Positions 7,932 through 17,716 of a stretch of 60,024 nt of DNA are shown piece after piece; position 1 is the stretch's first letter; the number at the start of each line of letters is the position of its first letter. Both the position numbers and the translations under genes were made by a program. The DNA comes from Oxalobacteraceae bacterium (GTDB lineage Bacteria > Pseudomonadota > Gammaproteobacteria > Burkholderiales > Burkholderiaceae_D), in the NCBI GenBank assembly GCA_027490255.1, contig JAIXYM010000155.1:1-60024 (forward strand). The letters run 5' to 3'. The notes under the pieces are model-generated. The model was not told the DNA's origin. It did not search any database and saw only the letters and a list, made by a program, of their open reading frames with translations.

Positions 7932-10900
7932 ATGTCCTCCATTTTTACCAACATGTCGGCCGCTTCGGTTGCAGATTTGACCACGGCCCAAATGAGTCGC
8001 TTAAGGTCTTCAGATCTGGCCGGTCTCAAGACTAGCCAGGTGGCTGCGCTTAAGACTGAGCAAATCAGGGCGATCAAGGGGGACAGTTTTGTAATAAGTA
8101 CTCAGGCAATGGCCCTGTTTAACTCAGACCAGCTGGGTGCCATTTCGTCCGATGCAATCAAAAAGCTTACTAACAGCCAGATATCTGCTATCACCACCAC
8201 AGCGATTACCGGGATGCGGCAGGGGCAACTTGCTGTCATGTCCTATACGCAGATTAATAATTTTGGTACCAGTCAGGTAGCTGCACTTGACACCACGGCT
8301 AGCTATATTTCCACAGCCCAGATTGCCAGCCTTTCTACCAATGTCATATCGTCGATAACGACGGATGGTTTGCTTGCACTCAGTAGCGCCCAGATGATCC
8401 GGCTATCAACGACACAGATAGCGAAGCTGACTACCGCGCAGGTGGGTGCACTGACTTCTGACGAAATCGCGACTTTAACGACCAGCCAGATTGCAGCGCT
8501 GGAAACTGAAGATTTGAATCAGTTCACCTCGGATGAAATAGCGGCATTAGCAACTCATCAGGTTCGAGCTTTGGGTAGCTCGCAACTGAATAATCTGGAT
8601 GCATCGCTGATCAGCGCTTTTACTACTGATCAGCTCGGGAAATTGACTACGGCCCAGATCAACAATCTCACCACAGAGGCTTTGAATTTGCTGCAATCAG
8701 ATCAGATCCGTTCTCTTTCTTCGGTCCAGATCGCAGCCTTGAAAACAACCCAGCTGAATGCGCTGAATTCTGACTTGTTGAGTTCGCTAAAGACAGAGCA
8801 AGTGAATAAACTGACGACGGCACAGGTGGCTAACTTGAGCTCGGATCAGCTGAATTTTTTGAGTTCTGACCAAATTAGTGCGTTAACGACCGCGCAGGTT
8901 TCTTCACTCAAAACATCGCAGCTTGAGGCGCTCGACAGCACATTGTTTACCGAGTTCACAACATTGCAGTTATCCAGGCTAAGCTCGAGTCAGATGAATA
9001 GTCTGAATTCCGATCAGCTAGCCGCTTTGAGTTCGGTTCAGGCGGGTGGTCTCACTTCAGCGCAACTTGGAAGCTTAAATGTTGGTAAGCTCAGCTTGAT
9101 TGCAACAGATGCGATCGCTGTTCTCAGTACAGCTCAGCTTCGCGGTTTAACGACAGCGCAGATTGTTGGTCTTAGCTCAGCTCAAGCAGCTGCGTTAAGT
9201 TCAGTTCAGATCAGCGCACTGAGCACCTCGCAGATTGCGAGCCTTGAATCAGAAGATCTGAATCAATTTTCATCTGACGAGATACAAGCATTAACTAATT
9301 CGCAGTTGGCTGCTCTGACAAGCTCGCAACTCAATAACCTTGCAACAGAGTTACTTACTTCATTCACAACCGCTCAAGTGGTACGGCTAAGTACTGCGCA
9401 AATTTCAAATCTCATAACTGGGCAGCTCAATGAGATGAGCTCCGATCAGCTCGCTGCTATGACGACCGCCCAGGTTGCGGCACTTAGGAACACGCAGTTG
9501 GCGTCGCTGGCTACTGAAATGCTGAGCAAGTTGACCAGCTTGCAGCTTTCGAAGATGAGCAGCAGCCAGCTAAATAGTCTAACGTCCGATCAGCTGAGTG
9601 CCATAACAACCGATCAGGTTGCTGGTTTGACCTCTGCTCAGATTGGTAGGCTGACCGCAGCCAACCTGGCATTCCTTTCATCCGACGCGATTGAAAAGCT
9701 GACCACGACACAGTTGCAGGGTCTTACGACTGAGCAGATCGTTGGGTTGACCACAGATCAAGCGCAGGCATTGACTAGCGTGCAGATAGCTCTCTTGAGC
9801 ACCGCGCAAATCGCCGCGCTGGAGAGTGATGATTTGAATCAGTTCAGTTCTGATGAAATTCAGGCGATGAGTGCTGCCCAGATCTCGGCATTAAAAACTG
9901 CCCAGCTGAACAAGCTTGCGACTGAGTTGCTCGGTGCCCTCAGCACGGCTCAGGTGATTCGCCTCAGCACAAGTCAGATTTCTAATTTGTCGTCCGACCA
10001 GCTCAACGCACTTGCCTCGGATCAAGTGGTTGCTCTGACAACGGCGCAAATCAGTGCATTGAAGACATCTCAGCTTGCCGCTCTGGATACGTCGTTGCTG
10101 AGTGCACTGACCACGCTACAAGTTTCTAGACTAAGTACAAGTCAGCTCAACAACCTGACCACAGACCAACTTAGTGCATTAACTTCGGTTCAGATTGTAG
10201 GCTTGACTTCAGCCCAGTTGAGTAAGCTCACCGTTGCCAATATGGCGACTATTTCAACAGATGCAGTGTCAGCCTTATCTGCGGCTCAGTTGGCAGGCCT
10301 GACGACGGATCAGATCGTTGGTTTGACGACGGAGCAGGCAGAGGCACTGACTTCGGCGCAAATTTCTAAGCTGACCACGGCACAGATCGCTACGATGCAA
10401 TCTGATGATCTGAACAAGTTCAGCTCGGACGAGATTCAGGCGCTGTCAACACTGCAGGTATCAGTATTGACAAATACGCAGCTCGATAATCTCGCAACAG
10501 AGCTGCTGAGCTCTCTCACGACTGCGCAGGTGGTGCGTTTGTCTACGGCGCAAATCAATAATTTGTCATCGACCCAGCTAAATTTCCTGACATCAGATCA
10601 AATTGCGGCGTTCACTACCCAGCAAGTGAGTGCTTTGACTAACGCTCATTTGTCTAATCTTGGTAGCGATTTGTTTGCTGCAATGACGTCAGCTCAGGTT
10701 AACAAACTTACGAGTGCACAACTCAACAGCTTGAGTGCTTCGCGTATTGGTGATTTGTTGTCTGCGCAAGTGGCTGGTTTGTCATCAGCGCAAGTCTCAA
10801 CATTGGGAGTGGCTAAGGTTGCGGCACTGTCCAGTGATGTGATCGCAGCTTTGAATAGCTCACAAATTCGTTGGCTCACTACGGATCACATCAATGGTCT

Positions 10901-13001
10901 TACCTCAGATCAAATTATTGCTTTAACGTCGAGCCAAGTCTCGAATCTCAGTACAGCACAGCTTGGCGCACTGGGCTCTGACGATCTGAACTTATTCGCT
11001 TCAGACGAAATAACTCAGCTCACTACAGCACAAATAGCCGCACTTAAGACCAGTCAAATCTCGACTCTGAGCACAGAACTACTGGCTGCAATGACTAGCG
11101 CGCAGATTTCAAGGCTAACGAGTGACCAGTTGAACAATTTTGGATCAGACCAGTTAGCCGCATTGACGACCGATCAGGTGGCAGGTTTATCGTCTGCGCA
11201 AATCAGAAATATGACGGCATCTAAGGTGGCTCTTTTGTCATCTGATTTCATCGCTAATTTGTCGAGCGCGCAACTGGCTGGAATTACTGCTGCTCAGATC
11301 GCTGCTCTGACCACAGATCAGGCATCGGCGCTTACTTCGGTTCAGATTGAAAAGCTCTCGACTGCACAGGTTGCCGCAATTGAATCAGATGATTTAAATC
11401 AGTTCAGTTCTGACGAAATCAATGCTTTGGGCACCGCGCAGGTCGCCGCACTGAAAACTGCCCAGCTCGCCGCTTTGGATACGGCCTTGCTGTCCTCCAT
11501 GAGCACAGCCCAAATCAGCCGTCTGACGACTGACCAACTTAACAACTTGACGACCGCACAACTCGATGTGTTGACAACTGTTCAGGTCGGTGGTTTGAGC
11601 TCTGCGCAGATTGCAGCTCTTACAGTCAGCAAACTTCAAGCTCTGTCCACTGATTTTGTGTCGAAGTTGAGCACAGAACAATTGCGTGGTTTGACGACAG
11701 CACAGGTTGTCGGACTGAAGTCGGATCAGGTAGCCGCGCTTGGTTCAGATCAGCTGACGAAGCTTTCGACGGCACAGATCGCAGCATTCGAGACCGAAGA
11801 TCTCAACGCGCTGACGTCTGATGAGCTTGCTGCTCTCGGCACCGCTCAGGTAGCGGCACTGACAACGGTACAGTTTCCAAAACTTGACACTGCCTTGTTG
11901 TCGGCAATGACAACATCGCAGGTTTCAAGGCTTACCAGCAGTCAGATTAATAGCATGACCAGCGCGCAGCTCGAATCTCTGACGACTGACCAAGTGGCTG
12001 GTTTGACATCAGCCCAGCTGGCTTCAGTTACGGTGGCGAAGCTGGCCTCACTGTCGTCTGATTTTATTGCGAATCTATCGACACTTCAGCTGCGAGGCCT
12101 GACCACGGCTCAGGTGGCTGGACTGACATCGGATCAGATCGGGGCACTTGGATCTGACCAGCTAGTCAAGCTTTCCACTGCTCAGGTTGCTGCCCTCGAG
12201 ACAGAAGATTTGAACGCGCTGTCATCGGATGAGATTGCTGCATTGGGTACGGCTCAGATAGTCGCGTTGAAGACAAGCCAGTTGGCTGCGCTTGATACCG
12301 GACTACTTGGTGGATTGACGACAAGCCAGATATCCAAACTCACCAGCAGTCAGCTTAACAACTTAACATCGGATCAGTTAGGCGCTCTGACAACCGACCA
12401 GATTGCTGGATTGACGTCGAGCCAGGTGGGTAGCTTGACGGTAGCAAAACTGAACTCTCTGCTCACTGATGCAATCGAGAAGCTTTCTACAACGCAGTTG
12501 CGTGGCCTAACAAACGCGCAGATCGCTGGTTTGACCAGTGACCAAGTCGCTGCATTGAGCTCGGATCAGCTCGTCAAGCTGACAACGGCGCAGATCGCAT
12601 CTTTCGAGACGGAGGATCTCAACCAGATAGGTACCGACGAGATCAGCCAGCTGGGTACGGCACAAATCCGCGCACTGACGACTACCCAGCTCGGTAGCCT
12701 AGATTCGACCTTGTTCGAAAAACTCAGTACAGCGCAGTTAAGCAAGCTGAGCGAGACACAGCTCGCCTCTCTGACTTCTGCGCAAGGCGGAATCCTGAGC
12801 TCAGATCAGTTAGCAGGCTTTGATGCGACTCAGGTTGCGCAACTGAGCACCGACTTCCTGCAGGGTATTACGACGGGTGTCGTTGACAATCTCAGTTCGG
12901 TGCAAGTGGCAGCGTTGACGACAACGCAGATTCTAAGTCTGACCTCCGATCAGATTGACGCGCTGCAAGCTGCCAGCTTGATTCAATATTTGAATTACTG
13001 A
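7932..13001 (+). CDS. Giant octapeptide-repeat protein in flagellar cluster
   Basis: The 1689 residues are almost wholly tandem octapeptides of the form L(T/S)(T/S)xQ(I/V/L)xx. From residue 134 to 1685 there are 194 consecutive octads with no insertion or deletion, ending YLNY. Residues 1-133 are less regular and contain two heptads. A marker octad (ETEDLNQ type followed by SDEIxAL) recurs nine times and defines a super-repeat. There is no Sec signal peptide, membrane segment or cysteine-rich part. The N-terminus (MSSIFTNMSAASVADL) could suit type I or flagellar type III export. Similar repeat proteins in databases often carry adhesin or heme-utilisation names without proof. The AAGAGG before the ATG and the probable sigma-28 promoter link it to late flagellar expression. 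Function is unknown. Confidence 0.85.
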   Translation: MSSIFTNMSAASVADLTTAQMSRLRSSDLAGLKTSQVAALKTEQIRAIKGDSFVISTQAMALFNSDQLGAISSDAIKKLTNSQISAITTTAITGMRQGQLAVMSYTQINNFGTSQVAALDTTASYISTAQIASLSTNVISSITTDGLLALSSAQMIRLSTTQIAKLTTAQVGALTSDEIATLTTSQIAALETEDLNQFTSDEIAALATHQVRALGSSQLNNLDASLISAFTTDQLGKLTTAQINNLTTEALNLLQSDQIRSLSSVQIAALKTTQLNALNSDLLSSLKTEQVNKLTTAQVANLSSDQLNFLSSDQISALTTAQVSSLKTSQLEALDSTLFTEFTTLQLSRLSSSQMNSLNSDQLAALSSVQAGGLTSAQLGSLNVGKLSLIATDAIAVLSTAQLRGLTTAQIVGLSSAQAAALSSVQISALSTSQIASLESEDLNQFSSDEIQALTNSQLAALTSSQLNNLATELLTSFTTAQVVRLSTAQISNLITGQLNEMSSDQLAAMTTAQVAALRNTQLASLATEMLSKLTSLQLSKMSSSQLNSLTSDQLSAITTDQVAGLTSAQIGRLTAANLAFLSSDAIEKLTTTQLQGLTTEQIVGLTTDQAQALTSVQIALLSTAQIAALESDDLNQFSSDEIQAMSAAQISALKTAQLNKLATELLGALSTAQVIRLSTSQISNLSSDQLNALASDQVVALTTAQISALKTSQLAALDTSLLSALTTLQVSRLSTSQLNNLTTDQLSALTSVQIVGLTSAQLSKLTVANMATISTDAVSALSAAQLAGLTTDQIVGLTTEQAEALTSAQISKLTTAQIATMQSDDLNKFSSDEIQALSTLQVSVLTNTQLDNLATELLSSLTTAQVVRLSTAQINNLSSTQLNFLTSDQIAAFTTQQVSALTNAHLSNLGSDLFAAMTSAQVNKLTSAQLNSLSASRIGDLLSAQVAGLSSAQVSTLGVAKVAALSSDVIAALNSSQIRWLTTDHINGLTSDQIIALTSSQVSNLSTAQLGALGSDDLNLFASDEITQLTTAQIAALKTSQISTLSTELLAAMTSAQISRLTSDQLNNFGSDQLAALTTDQVAGLSSAQIRNMTASKVALLSSDFIANLSSAQLAGITAAQIAALTTDQASALTSVQIEKLSTAQVAAIESDDLNQFSSDEINALGTAQVAALKTAQLAALDTALLSSMSTAQISRLTTDQLNNLTTAQLDVLTTVQVGGLSSAQIAALTVSKLQALSTDFVSKLSTEQLRGLTTAQVVGLKSDQVAALGSDQLTKLSTAQIAAFETEDLNALTSDELAALGTAQVAALTTVQFPKLDTALLSAMTTSQVSRLTSSQINSMTSAQLESLTTDQVAGLTSAQLASVTVAKLASLSSDFIANLSTLQLRGLTTAQVAGLTSDQIGALGSDQLVKLSTAQVAALETEDLNALSSDEIAALGTAQIVALKTSQLAALDTGLLGGLTTSQISKLTSSQLNNLTSDQLGALTTDQIAGLTSSQVGSLTVAKLNSLLTDAIEKLSTTQLRGLTNAQIAGLTSDQVAALSSDQLVKLTTAQIASFETEDLNQIGTDEISQLGTAQIRALTTTQLGSLDSTLFEKLSTAQLSKLSETQLASLTSAQGGILSSDQLAGFDATQVAQLSTDFLQGITTGVVDNLSSVQVAALTTTQILSLTSDQIDALQAASLIQYLNY
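8331..12986 (+). repeat. In-frame 24-base repeats with nested 168-base and 408/576/744-base super-repeats
   Basis: The coding repeat has a 24-base period. The marker codon pair (Asp of the DLN motif) falls at 8511, 9255, 9831, 10407, 10983, 11391, 11799, 12207 and 12615. Successive spacings are 744, 576, 576, 576, 408, 408, 408 and 408 bases, that is 31, 24, 24, 24, 17, 17, 17 and 17 octads. Each step down is exactly seven octads. The removed block begins with a Q-less octad such as LDASLISA or LATELLTS, present three, two or one times per super-repeat. Confidence 0.9.
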
Positions 13002-13383
13002 CAGGCTTAACAGACCTCGGCGTCGATACGTCGACTGACGCAATTCGCTCATCTAGTGGGTGGTGGCCCAACCGGCCACCACCTCGTGGGTATGCCTAGT
13101 CCCTTGCTGACCCACTTGGCTCAAGCGAGCCAGCCGCCTTCCACTGGCATCTATTGAGGCGCAGCGGTCTCATTCCGGATAGGAGGACGACCCTAAGAAA
13201 AGTTGCTGCAAGAATAAAAAAGACAACTTGTTGGGGCTTTACTGTTCTTCATCGTCCGGGCGGCTAAAGTTTGCCGCCCCCAGACCGAATCATCGAATAA
13301 GCATGAAGGTTTTCTGATCAGGCTCGGGATAACCGGCCACTCGCATGACTTGTAGGTGTTGAATTCCAAAAGGGGTGTTTTGT
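13002..13383. other. Intergenic region with two GC-rich hairpins
   Basis: No gene is seen here. GGTGGTGGCC (13059-13068) pairs with GGCCACCACC (13074-13083) around a 5-base loop. It could stop transcription after the octapeptide gene, although no T run follows. A second stem, GGGCGGC/GCCGCCC (13258-13264 with 13273-13279), encloses the sigma-28 -35 element of flaG. Confidence 0.6.
13265..13291 (+). promoter_or_regulatory. Candidate sigma-28 promoter for flaG
   Basis: A perfect FliA -35 element TAAAGTTT (13265-13272), 11 bases and ACCGAATC (13284-13291), which matches the -10 consensus at only 4/8. The -35 element is also the exact loop of a 7-base-pair GC stem. Confidence 0.45.
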
Positions 13384-13767
13384 ATGGGCGATCTTCTGAA
13401 ATCAGTCACAACTGCGATGCAAGCTGGCGTGCGGGAGGATATGCAGGCAGCGAAAAGTATCCCTGCCAATCAAGTGCCTCTCAGGCCCTCGATGCCAGCC
13501 AAGACCGAACAAGCTGCCAAACCTAAGTTTAATCCCGAGCAGCAACGTGAAGCGATGCAGGAAATGATCGAGCGTCTGAATCAGATGGTGAAAGATACTC
13601 GGCGTGATCTGCATTTCTCGTTGGATGAGCGTATTAACAAGTTCATTATTGTTGTTAAAAATACAAATTCAGGCGAGGTCGTTCGTCAGATCCCGAGCGA
13701 AGCGGCCGTAAAAATGGCGCACAGCATTGAGGATATGAAGGGAATTATCTTCAATGAAGAGCTTTAA
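13384..13767 (+). CDS. flaG: FlaG family flagellar protein
   Basis: The 127-residue protein ends with the FlaG domain: LHFSLDERINKFIIVVKNTNS, then GEVVRQIPSEAAVKMA. FlaG proteins influence filament length and usually sit beside fliC and fliD, as here. A GTG nine bases upstream is in frame, but AAGGGG has better spacing to the ATG at 13384, so I chose that. The N-terminal 45 residues are Ala/Pro/Lys-rich and variable. Flagellin follows 181 bases downstream. Confidence 0.9.
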   Translation: MGDLLKSVTTAMQAGVREDMQAAKSIPANQVPLRPSMPAKTEQAAKPKFNPEQQREAMQEMIERLNQMVKDTRRDLHFSLDERINKFIIVVKNTNSGEVVRQIPSEAAVKMAHSIEDMKGIIFNEEL

Positions 13768-13781
13768 GTGTGGTTTAGCTA

Positions 13782-13808
13782 TTAAGTTTTAAGAATCGCA
13801 GCCGATTC
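13782..13808 (+). promoter_or_regulatory. Sigma-28 promoter for flagellin fliC
   Basis: TTAAGTTT (13782-13789), 11 bases, then GCCGATTC (13801-13808). Matches are 7/8 and 6/8 to the FliA consensus with exact spacing. It leaves a leader of about 134 bases before the ATG at 13949, which has TAGGAGT as ribosome binding site. Confidence 0.82.
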
Positions 13809-13948
13809 ACGCTTTAACAGAAGGAAACAAGACTTTCTGTGAGACTGATGCAAGAGCAAGCCGCGTCCGACAAGATGCAATGTTGACGACGGTGTTGTTG
13901 CAGCACAGCCTTTTTTGAAAAGTTGATTTTCATTTAGGAGTAACTAAC

Positions 13949-15883
13949 ATGTCTGTAATTAACACTAACGTCAAGTCAATGGTCGCGCAGGATTCGATCG
14001 TTAAAAACAACCGTGCTCTTGAGACTGCCATGCAGCGTCTCTCGACCGGTAGCCGTATCAATAGCGCTAAAGATGATGCTGCTGGTCTGTCGATCAGCAC
14101 ACGTATGGACTCCCAGGTTCGTGGCCTTTCGATGGCTATCCGCAATGCGAATGATGGTATTTCGCTGATGCAGACAGCTGAAGGTGCGATGGACGAAGTC
14201 ACGAATATGCTCCAGCGTATGCGCGAACTCGCAGTTCAGTCTGTCAACGGTGTGAACAACTCTGCTGACCGTAAAGCACTGAATGATGAAGTTGATCAGC
14301 TCAAGCAAGAGATTGATCGTATCGCCAAGACGACGCAGTTCAACAACATCAACCTGCTTGATGGCTCGTTCCAAGACAAGACACTGCAGATCGGCGATAA
14401 ATCTGATCAGATCATGAAGGTGGGTATTGCTTCCGTTGCCACCAAAGATCTGGGCATGGGTAATTCCAGCGCAACGAATAATGTAATTATCGGCGGTCGT
14501 CTTGGTTTCACTGATGATGAAATGGTCATTAGCGAGTCATTTGCCACGGCAACTTCGATGAGCCTGGTGATCAACGGTACGGTCATTGATATCATCAAGA
14601 GCGATACTTCTGGCTACAATTCGGGCACCAGCGCTGGTAATTCCGCACTCGACATCAATGACGTAATTACCTCGATTAACCGTAGTAACGCGGGTGTTAC
14701 CGCAAGTGGATTCAATGAAGTCGTTGCCAAGACGGCGGGTACCGGTGTTTTGAGCAATGCAAGCTTCCAGATCACGGTCACGCTGTTGGATTCGGGCTCG
14801 ACGATAGAGTACAAGGTAGGTGAAACTACCGGTATGGCTGATCTGGTCAACAAGATTAACCAGGTGGGTGGTGCCTCGACAGTGCAGGCTAAGCTGAACG
14901 AAGATGGCAAGCTGGTGCTGTTTAACAACTCTGGTGCAACCATCGCGGTGTCCGACACCTCAGCCACTGCGGGTGGTGAGATTTATGATGGTCGAAGCGG
15001 CTTTGCCACAGGTGCTGGTCGTCAGTTCCAGGGTTTCCTGAAGCTCGAAGCGACGAATGGGCAGCCTATCTCGATCGGAACTACAGCCATCGCACTCGGC
15101 GCCACCAGAACCGACGAAGCGGCTGCTCTCGCATCCCTGGGACTGGTACGTACCCAAGGTTTCCGCACTGAAGATGGTAATGAAGCTGTCACCGACGCCT
15201 ACACGGTTGTTGGTGCAGCGATGACTGGAACAGACACCGAGTGGGCCAAAGGCGAAGTCAAGATTAACGGTGTGGATATCTGGCGCTCGGGTCAGTCAAC
15301 AGATACCCTGGTCAAGAAGGTTGATCTCATCAACAGCTTTGCTTCCGAGACAGGTGTCTGGTCTGATGTTTATTCTGATGATTCTGGCGCTACGGTGATC
15401 AGACTGAATTCGCTCAACAACGCCCCAATATCGATCGATCTGGGTGATGAGCTGTCTTCGGATGCGCCAGGTCTGGGTGGTTATGCTTCCCACGGTTTGC
15501 GTGAGATGAATGTTGGTGCTGCTGACTTCGACACGAATACAGCGACCTACGGTACGGGCGGTGGTGGTACCTCACTGAGTGGCACGAACGTGTTGACGGA
15601 AGCTTCGGCGACTTCGGCGATCAAGACCATTGATAATGCGATCGAGAAGATATCGTCAAGCCGCGCCAAGCTAGGTGCTTTCCAAAACCGACTGGTCAGC
15701 ACGGTGAATAACCTGGATAACATCGTCACCAACACTGCGCAGTCCCGTAGCCGTATCAAGGATACTGACTACGCAACGGAGACCACGCAGTTGGCGAAGA
15801 CGCAGATCATCCAGCAAGCTGCAACCGCGATGCTGGCACAGGCCAACCAGGCACCACAGTCTGTCCTCTCGCTGCTGCAATAA
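13949..15883 (+). CDS. fliC: Flagellin
   Basis: This 644-residue flagellin has a canonical N-terminal D0/D1 (MSVINTNVKSMVAQDSI, then QRLSTGSRINSAKDDAAGLS and MQTAEGAMDEVTNMLQRMREL, residues 1-150) and C-terminal D1/D0 (SRSRIKDTDYATETTQLAK to SVLSLLQ). The central part is longer than in short flagellins and has hook-IN-like segments (LVINGTVIDI, AKLNEDGKLVLFNNSG). Filament subunits are secreted by the flagellar type III system and, given the neighbouring pse and O-GlcNAc transferase genes, are likely glycosylated on Ser/Thr of the exposed middle. A sigma-28 promoter precedes it and a strong terminator follows. Confidence 0.96.
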   Translation: MSVINTNVKSMVAQDSIVKNNRALETAMQRLSTGSRINSAKDDAAGLSISTRMDSQVRGLSMAIRNANDGISLMQTAEGAMDEVTNMLQRMRELAVQSVNGVNNSADRKALNDEVDQLKQEIDRIAKTTQFNNINLLDGSFQDKTLQIGDKSDQIMKVGIASVATKDLGMGNSSATNNVIIGGRLGFTDDEMVISESFATATSMSLVINGTVIDIIKSDTSGYNSGTSAGNSALDINDVITSINRSNAGVTASGFNEVVAKTAGTGVLSNASFQITVTLLDSGSTIEYKVGETTGMADLVNKINQVGGASTVQAKLNEDGKLVLFNNSGATIAVSDTSATAGGEIYDGRSGFATGAGRQFQGFLKLEATNGQPISIGTTAIALGATRTDEAAALASLGLVRTQGFRTEDGNEAVTDAYTVVGAAMTGTDTEWAKGEVKINGVDIWRSGQSTDTLVKKVDLINSFASETGVWSDVYSDDSGATVIRLNSLNNAPISIDLGDELSSDAPGLGGYASHGLREMNVGAADFDTNTATYGTGGGGTSLSGTNVLTEASATSAIKTIDNAIEKISSSRAKLGAFQNRLVSTVNNLDNIVTNTAQSRSRIKDTDYATETTQLAKTQIIQQAATAMLAQANQAPQSVLSLLQ

Positions 15884-15911
15884 ACAGCAAACTGAGGCAA
15901 GCTGGTCAGAA

Positions 15912-15941
15912 CCCGCAGAGTGCAAGCTCTGCGGGTTTTTT
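15912..15941 (+). terminator. Rho-independent terminator after fliC
   Basis: CCCGCAGAG (15912-15920) pairs with CTCTGCGGG (15927-15935) around a 6-base loop and is followed by six T. It lies 28 bases after the flagellin stop. Confidence 0.93.
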
Positions 15942-15998
15942 CTTTCAGATGGGTGAATAAGATTTTGTTTTTAGTTATTTAAATGTTAATTTAATTCA

Positions 15999-16012
15999 GG
16001 TGCGTTTTTTGC
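15999..16012 (+). promoter_or_regulatory. Weak sigma-54-like site upstream of TPR protein
   Basis: GG at 15999-16000 and GC at 16011-16012 are separated by exactly ten bases, with TTTTGCT at the -12 side. The -24 side (AGGTGCG) departs from TGGCACG at three positions. The implied leader is about 24 bases. Confidence 0.35.
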
Positions 16013-16047
16013 TTTATTCAACGTGATGCCAATTTTATGACACTCCC

Positions 16048-17697
16048 ATGAGCACTCGAAAGCACAGCAGCACCGACGGAAGATTGACCCAGGCTAGACA
16101 GGCCAAGGCTCGCGGCGATTTTCTGTTCTCGCGTACCATGTACGAAAAAATTTATAAAAAAGACAATAAGAATGTCGAGGCTCTCTCCAGTCTCGCGTAT
16201 CTGAACATGGATCTGTCAAATCTCGGCGAGGCCTACGGTTACGCGGCTGAATTGGCCCGTTTGATGCCGGAAGATCTGAATGTCGGCATGATGATGTCGG
16301 TGATCCTGATGCGTCTTGGAAAACTGACCGAGGCGAGGGCGCTTTTGACGCAAATGCGAGCAGCTTTCCCCGATCGTGCCGAGATTTTGCACAACCTTCA
16401 TTCGGTCGAGACTCAGGCAAAACGCCATCAGGAGGCGGCACAATTTGCCATGGCGGCGATAGAAAAGTGTCCCACCGACCCGAATGGCTACAACAATCTC
16501 GGTGCCTCCATGAGCGCGCTCGGTTTGAATCAGCAAGCCAAAGCCGCGTTCGAGGTAGTGATTGCCCTTCAGCCGGGTCACGGCACTGCCAATGCGAATC
16601 TGGCGCTGATTTTGGCGGGTGAGGGCAAAATCAATGAGGCTATCGAGTTGTTAGAAAAAATTCTACGCGTTGCCGAGGCTAAACACGATGAGGGCAATAT
16701 TCAGGCACTTCGTCACAATCTCGGCTTTCAGTATCTGAAAGTTGGACGTCTGGCCGAAGGCTGGAGTCATCTTGAGAGCGGGTTCAGCTCCCATATTGAT
16801 CAGAATCGAGGTCGTCGACCACAGCGCAGTTTTCAGAAGCCGCGCTGGAATGGGCAGCCCTTGAATGGGAAGACACTGATGGTCTGGCGCGAGCAGGGCT
16901 TGGGTGACGAACTAATGTTTTCCACCTGCCTGAAAGAGCTGGTCGGTATCGGTGGTAGGGTGATTGTTGAGTGCGAAACGAGATTGATCAAGAGTTTGGC
17001 CCGATCGTTCCCCGAATTTCACTTCCGCGATGTTGCTTACTACAACAAGCCTGGATTACCGGCCTATCACCACGATTACGATTATCAAATACCTGTGGGT
17101 TCACTGTGCGGCATTTTCCGTCAGAAAATTGAGGATTTCGACCGATCGGTTCCCTATATTGTCGTCGATCCGGAGCGCGCACAAGTTTATCGAGACCGCA
17201 TCGCAGAGGTGGTACCAAGTGGTGAGAAAAAGCGTCTGGTGGGCATATGCTGGCGAAGCGGCGTCATTGAGCCCACGCGAAACTCCGGCTACACAACGCT
17301 GGACGCCTGGGAAGACATCTTTGCCGTGCCGGGGATTCAATTGGTGAATTTGCAGTATGGTAAATGCGAAGACGAAATTCTCGCGGTCGAAGAAAAATTC
17401 AATATCAAAATTCTTCGGTGGGCTGACTTAAATCTGCAAAATGATTTGGATAATGTTTTTGCACTAATGTCATGTCTTGATGAGGTGGTAACAGTAGCAA
17501 CTGCCGTCAACACGATGGCAGGTGCAGTTGGCGTACCTGTAAGGGCGATTTTCGCTGGAAATCAGGGATGGCCTCATCTCGGCACCAAACGCTACCCGTT
17601 TTTCCCGCTGACGAAGTGCTACCTGCCGGAGAACGGTCAGGTTGCAGTCGACTTACTGCCTATTATCGCGGGCGACTTAAGGGCTGAGGCACCCTAA
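16048..17697 (+). CDS. TPR protein with glycosyltransferase-like C-terminal domain
   Basis: Of 549 residues, about 15-230 form tetratricopeptide repeats (for example PNGYNNLGASMSALGLNQQA and HGTANANLALILAGEGKINE). The C-terminal half has WREQGLGDELMFSTCL near residue 280, the GEQGLGD-type motif of a GT9-related family often fused to TPRs, and later SCLDEVVTVATAVNTMAGA, the usual nucleotide-sugar-binding end. It follows flagellin and faces the pse operon with only 19 bases between stops. A role in attaching nonulosonate or other sugar to flagellin is plausible but inferred. Confidence 0.75.
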   Translation: MSTRKHSSTDGRLTQARQAKARGDFLFSRTMYEKIYKKDNKNVEALSSLAYLNMDLSNLGEAYGYAAELARLMPEDLNVGMMMSVILMRLGKLTEARALLTQMRAAFPDRAEILHNLHSVETQAKRHQEAAQFAMAAIEKCPTDPNGYNNLGASMSALGLNQQAKAAFEVVIALQPGHGTANANLALILAGEGKINEAIELLEKILRVAEAKHDEGNIQALRHNLGFQYLKVGRLAEGWSHLESGFSSHIDQNRGRRPQRSFQKPRWNGQPLNGKTLMVWREQGLGDELMFSTCLKELVGIGGRVIVECETRLIKSLARSFPEFHFRDVAYYNKPGLPAYHHDYDYQIPVGSLCGIFRQKIEDFDRSVPYIVVDPERAQVYRDRIAEVVPSGEKKRLVGICWRSGVIEPTRNSGYTTLDAWEDIFAVPGIQLVNLQYGKCEDEILAVEEKFNIKILRWADLNLQNDLDNVFALMSCLDEVVTVATAVNTMAGAVGVPVRAIFAGNQGWPHLGTKRYPFFPLTKCYLPENGQVAVDLLPIIAGDLRAEAP

Positions 17698-17716
17698 GCA
17701 GTTTATCTGAGCGGCT

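Noticed and set aside
8331..12986. CRISPR-like regular repeats
   Set aside because: The periodicity is coding, 24 bases, without spacers, and lies in one open frame.
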